This document shows positions 1 through 10,070 of a DNA stretch of 64,000 nt, in pieces. The DNA is taken from assembly GCA_948567375.1 (NCBI GenBank), contig OX419760.1, positions 47,244,001 to 47,308,000 of the forward strand, written 5' to 3'. This DNA comes from Lunularia cruciata. Taxonomy: Eukaryota; Streptophyta; Marchantiopsida; Lunulariales; Lunulariaceae. A program made the translations under genes and the position numbers. The notes beneath the pieces are model-generated. The model was not told the origin of the DNA. It did no database searches and saw only the letters and a program-made list of their open reading frames with translations. Each line of letters begins with the position of its first letter. Positions within the stretch are counted from its first letter, which is position 1.

Positions 1-854
1 CCAATTTTCACATTCAGTTTGTCCATCTGTTTGAGGATGATAGACTGTGAACAAAGCAAGCTTAGTGCCAAGTATCTAGAAGAGGGCTTGCCAAAACTTT
101 CCGATGAAGCAAGGATCACGGTCGGAGATGAGTACACATGGCATCCCATGATGTTCAAATATATTATTGAAGTAGAGTTGCGCCAAGGTTGGAGCATCCA
201 CAATATCAACCGTTGGTGCCAAATGGATTTGCTTATTAAGCTTATCCACAAACACCACAATTGCTATATGACCTTGTTGTGTCCTAGGCAAGGAGGTGAT
301 GAGATCTAAGCTCACATGTTCCCAACAAGTAATTGGAATGGGAAGTGGCTGAAGGAGTCCACTCGGCTTCTGGTTACTGGCCTTGTTGCATTGGCAACTC
401 TCACATGATCGGACAAACTCCCAAACCATCTTGTGTCATGTTGGGCCACCACCATTGGCATTGGAGGGTACCCAAGGTCTTGTCCACCTCCATGTGACCA
501 ACTATGGGTAAATCATGGGCTTCCTGAAGGCGCACAAGTTAGGAATCACCTTTGGCTGGAACATAGATCCGGTCTTCATAGAATAGAAGGCCTTCCTTGA
601 AGGAGAAGGTGTTGTACTCCTTGTCCCTTGTTGTCAGACAACCATGTACCATTTGGAAGAAGGGATCTTGTTGTAGAGCTGACCAAAACTCATTATGGAC
701 CGTGGGGTCAATTTACACCATTGTAATTGCCGCCGTGATGAGAGGAAGAGACTTCAAATCAAGTCGTTGTGATAGAGCATCAAGGATGACATGGAACCGA
801 CCTAGTTTGTTCTCAAGTTTGATGTCAAACAATTGGAGTTGCTCTTCCCATTGA
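1..854 (-). pseudogene. gypsy integrase relic (copy A)
   Basis: The block 429-76 reads as the integrase zinc-binding end (CESCQCNKA, the C..C part of the HHCC finger) followed by the first part of the catalytic core (SLDLITSLPRTQQGH; FVDKLNKQIHLAP; DRDPCFIGKFWQALF, containing the first two acidic positions). The histidine pair lies further right on the plus coordinate (about 530-480) in a shifted frame. Residues encoded at 854-597 match the spacer between RNase H and integrase in copies D and E. There are stops and frame changes, so it is a pseudogene. The end of the core and the chromodomain lie outside the window. Confidence 0.8.
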
Positions 855-1136
855 TGATGTCAACGCTTTATGTGTTCTAAGTGCAAGGTCTTTGATAATG
901 GCTTATGATCAATTTGCATGACCACTTGCTTCCCCAAGAGTTAATGCCTCTATACCTTGGTGGCATATACCATTGCAAGTTGTTCTCGATCTCGAGCATA
1001 GTAATTTCATTCAATTATATTTAGTTGGCAAGATGCAAAGGTAATAGGATGTAGTCCATATAAGGAATTCTTGTTGCAACATAGCTCCAATTGCAAAGTT
1101 AGAAACATCAAAATCAACCACACAAGGTAGTTGAGG

Positions 1137-1141
1137 ATCAT
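1137..1141. repeat. target-site duplication, left copy (ATCAT)
   Basis: ATCAT at 1137-1141 is repeated at 5613-5617 on either side of the 4471-base insertion. Joining the two flanks with a single copy restores the gypsy sequence seen uninterrupted near 42550-42590, which proves the insertion boundaries. Confidence 0.9.
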
Positions 1142-1932
1142 TGTGACAACCTAGCAAATATCACTTTTGTGGTAATCGGGTAAGTAAAGTTTGTTCCCGT
1201 AGAGATACGAGTCAGAATTGGTCAAATACAAAGTCAAAGTAACAATTGCAGTTCTTCTTGGTTGCGTCTTTTATCTCTCATGTAGAAACCACAACCAGAA
1301 GAGAGTAACAAGCACTGACTCGCAATCTTGTCACAAATTAGCACTCCTTAATCACAACTCCATCAATTCTTTCCAAACAATCTTGATTGTGATGATTCAG
1401 GCTCTCCCGAAAATGGCACTTCATTGCAAAATGACTTTGCCTCAAAATTGTGTTCTACCCCTCCACTGAAGGCACAACTTCCTTGATCAAAATTACTTCA
1501 AATCAACTTTGCACTATATTCACAAATGCAAAATACTACCAACACTACAATTCCTCTCAAATCTGTCAAGGCATTGCTTCGATTGCACTTCACTCAAGAT
1601 CAAACACACAAAATGAAGATCAAGGCTACTGAATCCAACATCCAACAAGCACACTGACTTGCACTTTGAATTTCTCTACAAACTCACAAACACAAGCACA
1701 AAGTTGATACTCGGAATCAAGCTTAAGCAACAAGCACTACTTCACAACACTTTGCTTTATCTATTCTCAGAATTATGAGCACTGAACAACATAAGCCTAC
1801 AATGCCACTCTTAAATAGTGAAGCAATCTATAGTTATCTTCCTAATGTACCTCTTCCTTATGATTCTACAAACCTGCAAATCTGAAATGACAATGCACCT
1901 CTTCATATGTGCCTCTTCAAATCTCAAAACTG

Positions 1933-4900
1933 TTACAAATCCAATCCAATGTCTACTTCTTCTTTGGCTTTCAAACCCAAACCCAAAGTAACTGTACTTC
2001 CTACTACTCTGTCCTCGGGTTTCACAACTCCTACATCTTCTACCAAATCTAACAGTTCTCTTTCTTGATCTGACATTTCACTAGTGGGTAATCTATCTAA
2101 CTCCTTATCTATTGACCCACTCTTCTCTAATGTCTCCAATGGTAACTCCAAAGACATATGCACTCCTACTTCATCTACTTTGGGTTTGGCTCTAACGTCT
2201 TTCCAAAGTTTATCTATCTCTATCTTCACTAGATCTAATCTAATCGTGATATTTACTTTGACTTCCAATATCTTCATATCTACCCGAGTTTTGAGACTAA
2301 TTAACAAAGCATTCAAGTCTGTATCCTTTGCATGTCTCCTCCTTGTCTCTTGCACCAACAATTTCAACTTGTGCAGCCTTGTCTCTTCAATACAAACACT
2401 GGCCTTTGTACTGTAACACCCATTTGTACATGGGTGTGGTATTGTGATATTTAGCTTGGTATTACAAGTACTTAAGAGATATTATATATATAGAGATAAA
2501 GGATGGTTCTATATTAGTCATGGTTAGCTAAATTTAGTCATAGCTAAGATAGAGGGGACCTTACTTTAGAGGAAGTAGAAAAGATGAGCACCACTATTTT
2601 GGATTTTAGTGTGTTGACTTGGTATTATTCCTAGGTGTTTGGCTTTGAGGAAAGAGTTGAGAACTCTTGGGCCCGCAAGCCTTTTTGTTTTGGATTCTTC
2701 TTTAGTCCAAGGATAGCCCATGTGAAGGAATCCTTGACTTAGTGGTTAGGTCAAGATAAGACCACATGCTTAGGAGAATATGCCCATATGAATGGATATT
2801 CCTTTCTACTTTTTGACTTTACTTGACTTTTAGTCTAGTAACTTGAGTTACTACGGTAATTAGTAACTTTGGTATGTAACTATTTCACAAGTATATAAAC
2901 AAGGGGTGAGGAGGTACTCATCATCCTTTCATTTGCAACTATCTCTCTCATTGAGTTCTCTAGTGAGCAATGTATTGAGTCTTGGAGTGTTAGCCTTGGA
3001 GGAGTATGATGGAGTTGGGGTTCCTTGCCTTCTTAGTCCATGGTGCGCTACCATAATAGCCATCAGAGGTTCATCCTGAGTGAGAGACAAGCCGGCTCAC
3101 AATACTCAGCATCGCATTCATCTTGATTACGATCTCCTTCAATAGCTCCAATCTCATCTTCCTTTCACGCTCCCGATCTGCAAGCCAATCTTCCCTGTAC
3201 ATTGCCAACTCTGCCTTGAACTCGGCTTTCATAGTTTCCTTCTCCTTCTCCTTCTGCATAATCTTCTCCTCTTGATTACGAAGTAACTCTTGTAATCTCT
3301 CTTCTTCCCTATATCTCATTGTCAACTCCCTTTGCCACAATTCTTTCTTCTCTTCTACATTCTCCATCACTCTATTGAGATCTTGTTCCTTCTCTACTAC
3401 CCTCTCCATAGCATGGATAATTTCTAGTCTTAAATCAACAAATTGCTGCTTCAAGATTTTGTACTCTGCTACTTGTCTCTCCCTTGCTATGTCACTCTTC
3501 TTCACAAGTTCTTCTTGATACCTTGCTTCTCTCTTCAAGTTCTCAATAACTTGATACTGCACTACTGCATCCCCTCGTAGTACTTCCCTTTCCTCCTCGC
3601 CTTGGATTATACTCCTCTTCAACTCTGAGTTCTCTTCTTCTAGTCTTACCAAAACTTGCAACACAGTCTTTACCTTCGAACATGTCGACTGCATCTCTTT
3701 CTTCTTGTGCTCTAGCTTCACTAACAATGGGCACACAATTTCTCGTAGGTACTCCACTCCATCACTCGCACCTACTTCCACCTACGGAGTGAACTCCTTC
3801 TTGACCTCTTCTTCACCCAATACTTGCCTTCTTCGCTGTAGTTGTCGTATTGAAATAGACACTTCACTTTCTGAGCTAGCATTCTCCTCTTCCCTTGCCT
3901 TGCTCGGACCCACTTCACACTTTGCCTTGCGTCTCGACAGAACTCCCCTCTGAATTGTAATCTTCTTCTCCTCCGGCTCGGGTACCTTGTCCTCCAACTT
4001 CTCATTATTTTCTTCCTTGAGCTTGACCCGAACTTCTTCTTCTTCTGTAGCAGGTATCGACGTCATCTCCCCACCTTCATCACTATCGCTACTTGTATCC
4101 CCACTTTTTAGCGTGAGCTCCGGTTCCTCCTTGTGTTCCGAGTCTTTGGACTTGCACTTGGCTTCGCCTTCCAAGTCTTCCTCTGATGATGCAATCACCA
4201 CTATGCCTTTCCTTGGGTTTCCTCTCCTGGTCTTCCGAGGTCTTGTCTTCTTTACGTTTTCACCTTCTCCTTGTCAACTTTGGTTCTTTGACTTTGGAGT
4301 ACTTACTTCTACCTCCGCACTCTTGCTCATCTGCGCATAGTACTCATCAGTGCTCTGGATTTGAAGAATATATTGTTGCTCCTCCGCGTCGACTTCTCTT
4401 CTCAAGTTGGGATGAAAGTGAGACACCATTCTGTTGCACTCCGCCGAATTGAGCAAATTCAACTCGAGGTAGAAATGTGCTGCAAATGGCACGATGTAGT
4501 GTGGAGGCGACTTATCTCGCAAATTCCACACCATCTGCCTTGTCCTCCCATGGAAGCACCTTGCCCAATTGATAGGTTCTCCTGCAAACATCTTATGGAA
4601 GAACACCGCTTGGTGTTTCATCACATAAGTCGTTTTCTCCGGCTTCAAGATTGCCATGAGAGCACTCACGATCTCTCTCTTCATTAGATCTTTGTAACTC
4701 TTGACCTTATACCCATTCTTTGTTCTCTTCAAAGAGAAGGCATGCCTCACTTCTTGGGTTTCTTTGGCTACCTCTCCCTTCCCCAAGAACGTGGCACCTT
4801 GCTCTATGCATGCCTCTCTTCCGAGCACCAATCTCCAATCCGACTTTGTCCAGCAAGCCGGATTTCCTCTTTTCCCCTCTTCCTCGGGGCCATTGAGACA

Positions 4901-5196
4901 CTTATCTCGCTCATGAAACCTGGAAAACTTACGTTCCAGTTCCACGCCAAGAATGTGATCCAAAGTTGGCTCAAGACTTTGATTCTTGCGATCACATCTA
5001 ACCTTCAAATTGCATGATTTCTCACTGCAAATTTGGAGTTCTTCTTTCCTCATCCCATCTTTCCTGCTTCCTCATTGTCTCTTGGTTTAACTCTCTTGAA
5101 TTCTCCTCTACACACTAGCGCGTCTTCAACTCTACTTCCCTTCCCACGATCTCCTATAGGATGACTTCTCAATGGCAAAGGAAAATTGCTCGACAT
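1933..5196 (-). pseudogene. long coiled-coil ORF of the 4471-base insertion, disrupted
   Basis: Not a family I recognise. From an ATG at 5196 the frame shifts once near 5053. It then runs 5053-4274 (259 codons), meets a TGA, continues in the same frame to a TAG at about 3782, and continues to 3102, where a solo LTR interrupts it. Beyond the LTR (2411) the same frame resumes to a TAA at 1933. Without the LTR it would be roughly 850 codons. The first third is globular (KSYKDLMKREIVSALMAI, then a WARCFHGRTRQMVWNL block). The middle is very acidic/basic low complexity. The last third is a heptad-rich coiled coil (LLRNQEEKIMQKEKEKETMK). Related blocks recur at 26520-26880 and around 28-31.5 kb. 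Inferred to be the passenger or structural protein of the element. Confidence 0.6.
2412..3101 (+). mobile_element. 690-base solo LTR (family F) inside the coiled-coil ORF
   Basis: Starts TGTAACACCC and ends CCGGCTCACA. It contains a TATA-like AGTATATAAAC near 2890, which sets its orientation. It is flanked by GTAC (2408-2411) and ATAC (3102-3105), a 4-base duplication with one mismatch. A second copy, also 690 bases, lies in reverse orientation at 39103-39792. No internal retroelement sequence adjoins it; both flanks are the host ORF, whose frame is continuous across the insertion point. It is therefore a solo LTR left by recombination. Confidence 0.85.
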
Positions 5197-5612
5197 TGCT
5201 TTGTCGTTAGCCTGATTTTTATAGAGTCGTGGCTTCTTTGTCTCTCTTCAATTTGAGTTTCTACGGAGAAATCACACCTCTTGCATGCACCTGTCATTGT
5301 CAAGTGTACTTCACACGTATGGCCACCAATTTTTGAACGGTCCCTTCTTGAATTTCTCGCCCCAAAGAAAGGTTGTTACACTATCTTTGCCTCGGGTTGA
5401 GCTCCCCCCCGATACGAAGACTTCTTACTTTGGGTTGTATGCTGACAGGGCAAGTCTGAGTACTTTGCCTTATGACCCGGAGCCACGTTACCTTGGGTTT
5501 CATCTCGAAGACTCTTTTCTTTGCCTTCTTTGGCCATACAGGCACAATCCAACTTCTCTATACACTTCTTCCCCTCCATTTAAAAAAAAAAACAAAAAAT
5601 GTGGGTACCACA

Positions 5613-5617
5613 ATCAT
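5613..5617. repeat. target-site duplication, right copy (ATCAT)
   Basis: Partner of 1137-1141. It follows the terminal CA of the insertion and precedes the gypsy RNase H/connection sequence of copy A. Confidence 0.9.
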
Positions 5618-5920
5618 ATGGTTGAAGAATGGATCTTGAAGACACCATATGCTTTAACTTCTGGAATGCTTCTTCATGCTTGGTGGTCCACTAGGAAACT
5701 CAAGTTCTTTCCCAAGAGGTCAGTCAATGGTGCAGTCACATGAGCATAATAGTGGATAAACCGGTGCTCTCCAAGGAGAGGTAATATATCATATGAAATC
5801 CTTCTCCAACAACTCTGTAAGTGTTGTTCGCAACTCCTTCAACTCCCTTGGTGAGAACTGATAGATTGGTCTACTCAATGGAGTACTTCTTGGCAATAAC
5901 TTGATCTTGAAGGGCATACA
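5618..5920 (-). pseudogene. gypsy reverse transcriptase remnant (copy A)
   Basis: Minus-strand sequence from 5920 encodes the region just upstream of the RT fingers (the YRLSPRELEEL-like block) down to the KDFI motif near 5790. It then jumps directly to the thumb/connection block (IHYYAHVTAPLTDLL-like) that precedes RNase H. The palm with the catalytic aspartates is absent, a deletion of several hundred bases relative to copies D and E. Confidence 0.7.
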
Positions 5921-6685
5921 TCAATCGGAGGGTAATCCCTTTGGTAGATCATTTGGAAACACATCTGCAAACTCTTGAACTATCCGATCAACCATTGCTT
6001 GATGAGGCTCTTGGTCCTCCTCGGATTGTTCTTGTGCAATCGGCTTGATCCACACCGTGAATACAGACTTATCTTCCTCCAAAGCTTGCTCTATGGCTAC
6101 TTTACTAACAAACTTCCCTTCCAAGGACTCATCTCTCTTCCAAGCTTGCTCTATGGTTGCATTCTTGACAAACTTCCCATCTTGGGACTCATCTCCCTGC
6201 AAGATTTGCTCTATGGCTACCTTCTCAACAAACTTCCCATCTTGGGATTGACTATTCTTAGGTGTCTTACTCAAAGGTGCCAGACAACCTAATCGGAAAT
6301 TACTACCTTGGTGTTGTACTTGAATTTGTTGTAGGGTCCAATCAAATTGAACCTTATGACTTTCAAGCCAAGGTAGACCCAAAATGACATCATAGTGTAG
6401 AGGTGCCACTACAAACCTCATACACTCCAAATACTCCTTCCTAATGTTGAAGGTAACAGGATGTGAGGTGCGGATTGCAAAACCCTTTCTACCATCCGCC
6501 ATCATCAAACTACTTCTAAACACTGGCTTGATAAGAATACCCAATTCCTTTGCTACTTGCATAGACATGCAATTCTCTGAACTTCTAGAATCAACCAAAA
6601 TCCTACAACCCCGATTAGATATCATACCTTGCAAGTGAAGCAAACTTGCATAAGTCGAGCCTTCAATCCCATTGGAACTAATCAA
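5921..6685 (-). pseudogene. gypsy retropepsin plus PR-RT linker (copy A)
   Basis: A 254-codon open stretch. The protease active-site region reads ILVDSRSSENC, where a functional retropepsin has D-S/T-G, so glycine has become arginine. The second conserved block DVILGLPWLESH is intact. A linker of three 20-residue tandem repeats follows (6247-6068, SQDGKFVEKVAIEQ type). The block ends with EFADVFPNDLPKGLPSD, the usual N-terminal lead into reverse transcriptase. The start is only the first available ATG; the natural polyprotein is longer. Confidence 0.8.
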
Positions 6686-6771
6686 GCTCCCAATATGCGG
6701 CTTAAAATCTCCTATTGGGATTCCTTGTTTCCCTAATCATTCTACTCTACAATGTCTATTTGTGCAACTTG

Positions 6772-7270
6772 TCAAGGTCGCACATTCTTAAGTGGGCATT
6801 CAGCAATGCAATGTCCCACTTGGCAACAATAAAAAAAACCTCTATTTTGTTGTAATCTTTCTCTATCCGCTATACCAAGTGGTCTTTGTTGAATAGCATC
6901 AATCTCCATTGGTGCTGGTTTTTCCACCCATGCGCATAGTGTATTGGTAGGCCTTGTGTAGGTCAAGGGCAATACCAAGTTGTTGCAACCAAGGAATCAA
7001 AGCACTCAGCCAATTGCATGGCTTCTTCTACATTTTGTGGTTCTTGCATGGTCACCTCCAATTTGGTTTGTGACTTCAATCCCCGCACAAATCGATCCAG
7101 AACTTCACCTTCTTGTATATTTGGAATCTACATGATGATGTTCTGAAATTGTGTGAGGTGATGAATTGTGTGAAATGATGCTTGGGTAATATCTAGACAT
7201 GAAAATCCCAATGGTTTGGTAGAAGTGGATTTGGTGGTCCATAAATTCCATCCATCCCATTCATGCTCTG
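6772..7270 (-). pseudogene. gypsy gag remnant with zinc knuckle (copy A)
   Basis: The 3' part (6978-6772) encodes MEIDAIQQRPLG followed by FFYCCQVGHCIAEC, a CCHC zinc knuckle whose first cysteine is replaced. Copies at 32831-33028 and 40680-40800 have the same arrangement. Upstream, 7130-7000 matches the capsid tail. The 5' gag is largely deleted, since the leader after the primer site joins this block after only about 150 bases. Not functional. Confidence 0.65.
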
Positions 7271-7277
7271 ATACAAA

Positions 7278-7677
7278 TGTAAAAGACCAAGACCGATGAG
7301 AGAAATATGAGAATGGAAACTCACATTGGGACACTTGAATGAGGGAAAACTCCAAATGCCTAGCATGAGCTTTGGTTTTGGTATTTATAGGTAGCATACA
7401 AGGTCCTTGAGAAGCTTCTCAAGAAGTTTCCTTGAGCCGCTTTCTTAGAGTGCAAGCCAAGTTAACTAGGAAGCTTCTCAAAAAACTTCCTTCTAGAAGC
7501 CGTCTACTTGGCATGCAAGCTAAGCTAGTTAGAAGCTACTTGCTTGGAGCACAAGTTTACTAGTTGGGAAGCTTCCCAAGAAGCTTCTAGATGCTTTTGG
7601 AATATTCTAGGCTAATTTGGCTTATTCTCTACTTTGTTAGCCTTACTAACTACATTGCTAAACTCCATATTGTTACA
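7278..7677 (-). repeat. LTR of gypsy copy A
   Basis: On the minus strand it starts TGTAACAATATGGAG and ends CTTTTACA, followed by TTTGTATCAGAGC, a close match to the initiator-Met tRNA primer site used by many plant gypsy elements. It contains a TATA box (CTATAAATAC type). It is about 400 bases and closely resembles the LTRs at 8982, 29087, 31570, 37439, 38608 and 44469. It has lost the central heat-shock-like block seen in the other copies. Confidence 0.85.
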
Positions 7678-7679
7678 CC

Positions 7680-8935
7680 CATGATTTACCAATAGTTTGT
7701 CACATGGGTATGGACAAGACCTTGGGTGCCCTCCAGCGCTAATTGTGGTGGCCCAACATGACACGAGATGTTTGAGAGTTTGTCCAATTGTGTGAAAGCT
7801 ACCAATGTAACAAGGCCAGCAACCAAAAGCCAAGTGGACTCCTTCAAACACTCCCCATTCTATCCGCTTGATGGGAACATGTGAGTTTAGATCTCATCAC
7901 ATCCTTGCCTAAGACAAAGCAAGGACACACAACAATTGTGGTGTTTGTGGATAAGCTTAGTAAGCAAATCCACTTGGCACCAACCTTTGATACCATGGAT
8001 GCTCCAAACTTAACGCAAATCTACTTCATTAATATCTTCAAGCATCATGGGATGCCACGTGTACTCTTCTTCAACCGTGATCCTTGATTCACTAGGAAGT
8101 TTTGGCAAGCACTCTTCTAGATACTTGGCACCAAGCTTGCTTTGTCCATGGCCTATCATCTTCAAACTAATGGACAAACCAAATGTGCAAATCATAACTT
8201 GGAAGATATGTTGCATGCTTTTGTCAATGTCCACCATACCAATTGGGATGAATGTCTTACAATTGTAGAATTTACCTACAACAATTCCAAACAGGCAAGC
8301 ACCAGATTTTCTCCTTTCTTTCTTAATTTTGGCCAAGATCCGCTTGTTCCAGGTTCTCTTCTTGCTCCTCCCCCATCTCAAGTCCCTCATACTTCAACCT
8401 TCTTGACCACCATCTCCCAATCTCTCCAACAAGCCAAATCTCACCACCTTGTTGCCTAGAATTGTCAAAAACAATATGCGGACCACCATTGTCGTGATCT
8501 CACCTTTGAAATTGATTATAAAGTCATGTTATTCTCTAGTAACCTACCCTTCCCATTTGATACCCAAGTTCATAAACTTGCCCCTAATTGGATAGGACCC
8601 TTTGATGTCACCCAAATCATCTCTCCTATTGCTTATCGACTTGCCTAACCTTGTCATATGCGTATCCACCCTATCTTTCATATTTCCAAGTTAAAACCCT
8701 TTGTTCCTAACCCATCTTCCTTTTCCTCTTGTGTCCAACCTCCTCTTCCTCCCATCCCTATCAATGATAATGAGGAGTACAAAGTCGATCGTATCCTTGC
8801 ACGTCGCCACATTCAACAAAGAAGCCGACAACATACAGAGTACAAGGTCCTTTGGAAAGGGTATCACCTTCACGGTGCCATAAGGGAACCTCTTTCTCAC
8901 CTCCGGAATGCACAAATGGCCATCTAGGAGTTTGA
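7680..8935 (+). pseudogene. gypsy integrase and chromodomain relic (copy B)
   Basis: Core segments read SLDLITSLPKTKQGHTT, FVDKLSKQIHLAP (7881-8087) and YHLQTNGQTKCANHNLEDML (8142-8460). The last holds the region of the catalytic glutamate, here altered (KCAN instead of the usual ERAN type). The C-terminal chromodomain follows (8790-8927): EEYKVDRILARRHIQ, then VLWKGYH with the tryptophan of the aromatic cage. Chromodomains direct integration of chromoviruses to marked chromatin (established). Stops near 8085, 8460 and 8648 show it is dead. Confidence 0.8.
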
Positions 8936-8981
8936 ATCTTCAATGGCAACAAGGATATCACCAACTAGCAATGGGGGAATA

Positions 8982-9312
8982 TGTAACAATATGGAGTTTA
9001 GCGACGTAATTAGTAAGGCTAACAAAGTAGAGAATAAGCCAAATTAGCCAAAAATATTCTTGAAGCATCTAGGAAGCTTCCTAACTACCTTAACTTGCAC
9101 CCCCAAGCAAGTAGCTTCTAGAAGGAAGCTTCTAGAAGCTTCTAACTAGCTTAGCTTGCACACCAAGTAAGCAACTTCTTGAGAAGCTTCTAAAGGGCGT
9201 TGTATAAATACCAAAGCCAAAGCTCATGCTAGGTTTTTGGAGTTTTCTCACATTCAAGTATCCCAATGTGAGTTTCTATTCTCCTATTTTTCTTCTCAGG
9301 CTTGGTCTTTTA
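8982..9312 (+). repeat. 3' LTR of gypsy copy B
   Basis: Starts TGTAACAATATGG and ends near TCTTTTA. At about 331 bases it is shorter than its relatives, through loss of one internal segment. It holds the best heat-shock-like array (9125-9142) and a TATA box (GTATAAATACC, about 9202). Confidence 0.8.
9125..9142. promoter_or_regulatory. four-unit heat shock element-like array in LTR B
   Basis: GAAGCTTCTAGAAGCTTC is four alternating, correctly spaced nGAAn/nTTCn units. Two further units (TTC 9116-9118, GAA 9121-9123) lie just upstream. This is the consensus bound by plant heat shock factors. It sits upstream of the LTR TATA box, as expected of a U3 enhancer. Function is inferred. Confidence 0.55.
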
Positions 9313-10070
9313 TAGGGAGAGTACATTGCAGAGTTTAGAGGAGAGAGAGAGATTAGTGCTTGAGTGCAAGAGTAGATTGGAGAGTGTAGAGGAGTAAGAG
9401 AAACTTATTGTTGAGCAGGAGAGTAGATTGGAAAGTTTAGAGGAGAGAAAGATTAGTGCTTGAGTGCAAGCACTAATCTTTCTCTATTGAAGTGTACAGC
9501 GGAGTGAGAGAGATTTGTGCTTGAGTGCAAGAGTAGATTGGAGCGTATAGAGGAGCGAGAGAGATTTGTGCTTGAGCACGAGAGTAGATTAGAGAGCTTG
9601 GAGGAGTAGGATAGATTGTTTTTCAAGAGAGAGACTCCTTTGTGAGTGAGAGGATACTCTTGCTGCAAAGGAGGAGATGCATCTGACTTTCAATACCTAT
9701 GAGATGGAGAGAGAGCAAAGGTTAGTTGACTTGGACTTTGACTAAGTGCTATTGCCATGGCTGAGGGTTATGAGGTCCAATTATAGAATCATGCAGAAGA
9801 GTTAGAAGTTGCTATGGAGAGGTGCAAGAGTGTGCATGTTCAAGTAGAGGAGAGTGAGAGTAGTCTAGCTCAAGTGAGTGCTCATGTGGCTTATCTTGGA
9901 CCAAGACTACGTACAAATTCTCATTAGACCCGTAAGGAGATACAGACCAAAACAAATGCCACCTATGTATTACCCCATAGTCTTGTGACTCAAGAGACTT
10001 AAACTGAGTTTAGAGAAAGGCTTTGTATGTCAAGAATGCATATTCCATGTATTCTCTTCCCAAGATTCCT
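9313..10070 (+). repeat. coiled-coil-coding minisatellite and relic
   Basis: 9320-9610 holds four to five imperfect repeats of about 60-70 bases (GAGAGAGATTAGTGCTTGAG, then TGCAAGAGTAGATTGGAGAG). They translate on the plus strand as repeated glutamate/arginine/leucine heptads with occasional stops. 9610-10070 continues as a degenerate charged reading frame. It resembles the coiled-coil tail of the transposon protein family seen at 1933-3781 and 28-31.5 kb, which suggests it is another relic. It contains a perfect hairpin at 9444-9485. Confidence 0.5.
9444..9485. repeat. perfect 19-bp inverted repeat, 4-nt loop
   Basis: Left arm 9444-9462, loop AGTG, right arm 9467-9485; the arms are exact reverse complements. 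The neighbouring minisatellite units have the left arm and the CTTGAGTGCAAG centre but continue differently, so the right arm appears to be a fold-back copy of the left. Confidence 0.85.

Larger units (their letters stand above)
1142..5612 (-). mobile_element. 4471-base non-autonomous transposon-like insertion
   Basis: Boundaries are set by the 5-base duplication ATCAT and by comparison with the empty site in copies D and E. The plus-strand ends are TGTGACAACC and, reversed, TGTGGTACCC: a 10-base imperfect inverted pair (7 of 10) of TG...CA type. By eye I find no pair of matching long terminal repeats and no transposase or reverse transcriptase. The minus strand carries one long coiled-coil ORF (5196-1933), with a TATA-like CTATAAAAATC about 25 bases before the first ATG. 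The 800 bases left of the ORF (1142-1932) look non-coding. It could be a retrotransposon derivative lacking pol, or a DNA element mobilised in trans. Confidence 0.7.
1..7677 (-). mobile_element. Ty3/gypsy chromovirus copy A, 5' part, nested and decayed
   Basis: Reading on the minus strand from 7677 leftwards one meets an LTR (7677-7278), a primer-binding-like site resembling TGGTATCAGAGC (about 7277-7265), gag with a zinc-knuckle relic (about 7130-6772), a retropepsin block (6685-6300), the start of reverse transcriptase, RNase H (1136-about 860) and integrase (about 800-1). The element runs off the left edge, so its 3' LTR is not visible. A 4471-base insertion (1142-5612) splits the RNase H region. 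Most of the reverse transcriptase core is missing: the sequence jumps from the region before the finger domain (about 5800) to the connection domain (about 5765-5618). Stops and frameshifts make it non-autonomous now. The LTR directly abuts integrase sequence of copy B at 7678, so A most likely inserted into B. Confidence 0.85.
7678..9312 (+). mobile_element. Ty3/gypsy chromovirus copy B, 3' part
   Basis: Begins in the middle of the integrase zinc finger, immediately after the outer end of copy A's LTR, and runs through the integrase core, chromodomain, a purine-rich tract (ATGGGGGAATA, about 8971-8981) and an LTR (8982-9312). The 5' half must lie left of the window if A inserted into B. Several stops interrupt the coding sequence. 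Confidence 0.8.

Noticed and set aside
3705-5017. Several plus-strand frames of 70-117 codons
   Set aside because: Shadows of the minus-strand coiled-coil ORF; Ser/Leu/Phe-rich, as expected from antisense of Glu/Lys-rich codons.
5378-5390. TGTAACAACC on the minus strand as an internal LTR start within the 4471-base insertion
   Set aside because: No second copy with similar following sequence was visible; a 10-base match is not enough to define an LTR.
5285-5743. 152-codon plus-strand frame
   Set aside because: It crosses the proven insertion boundary at 5612 into reversed gypsy sequence, so it cannot be one gene.
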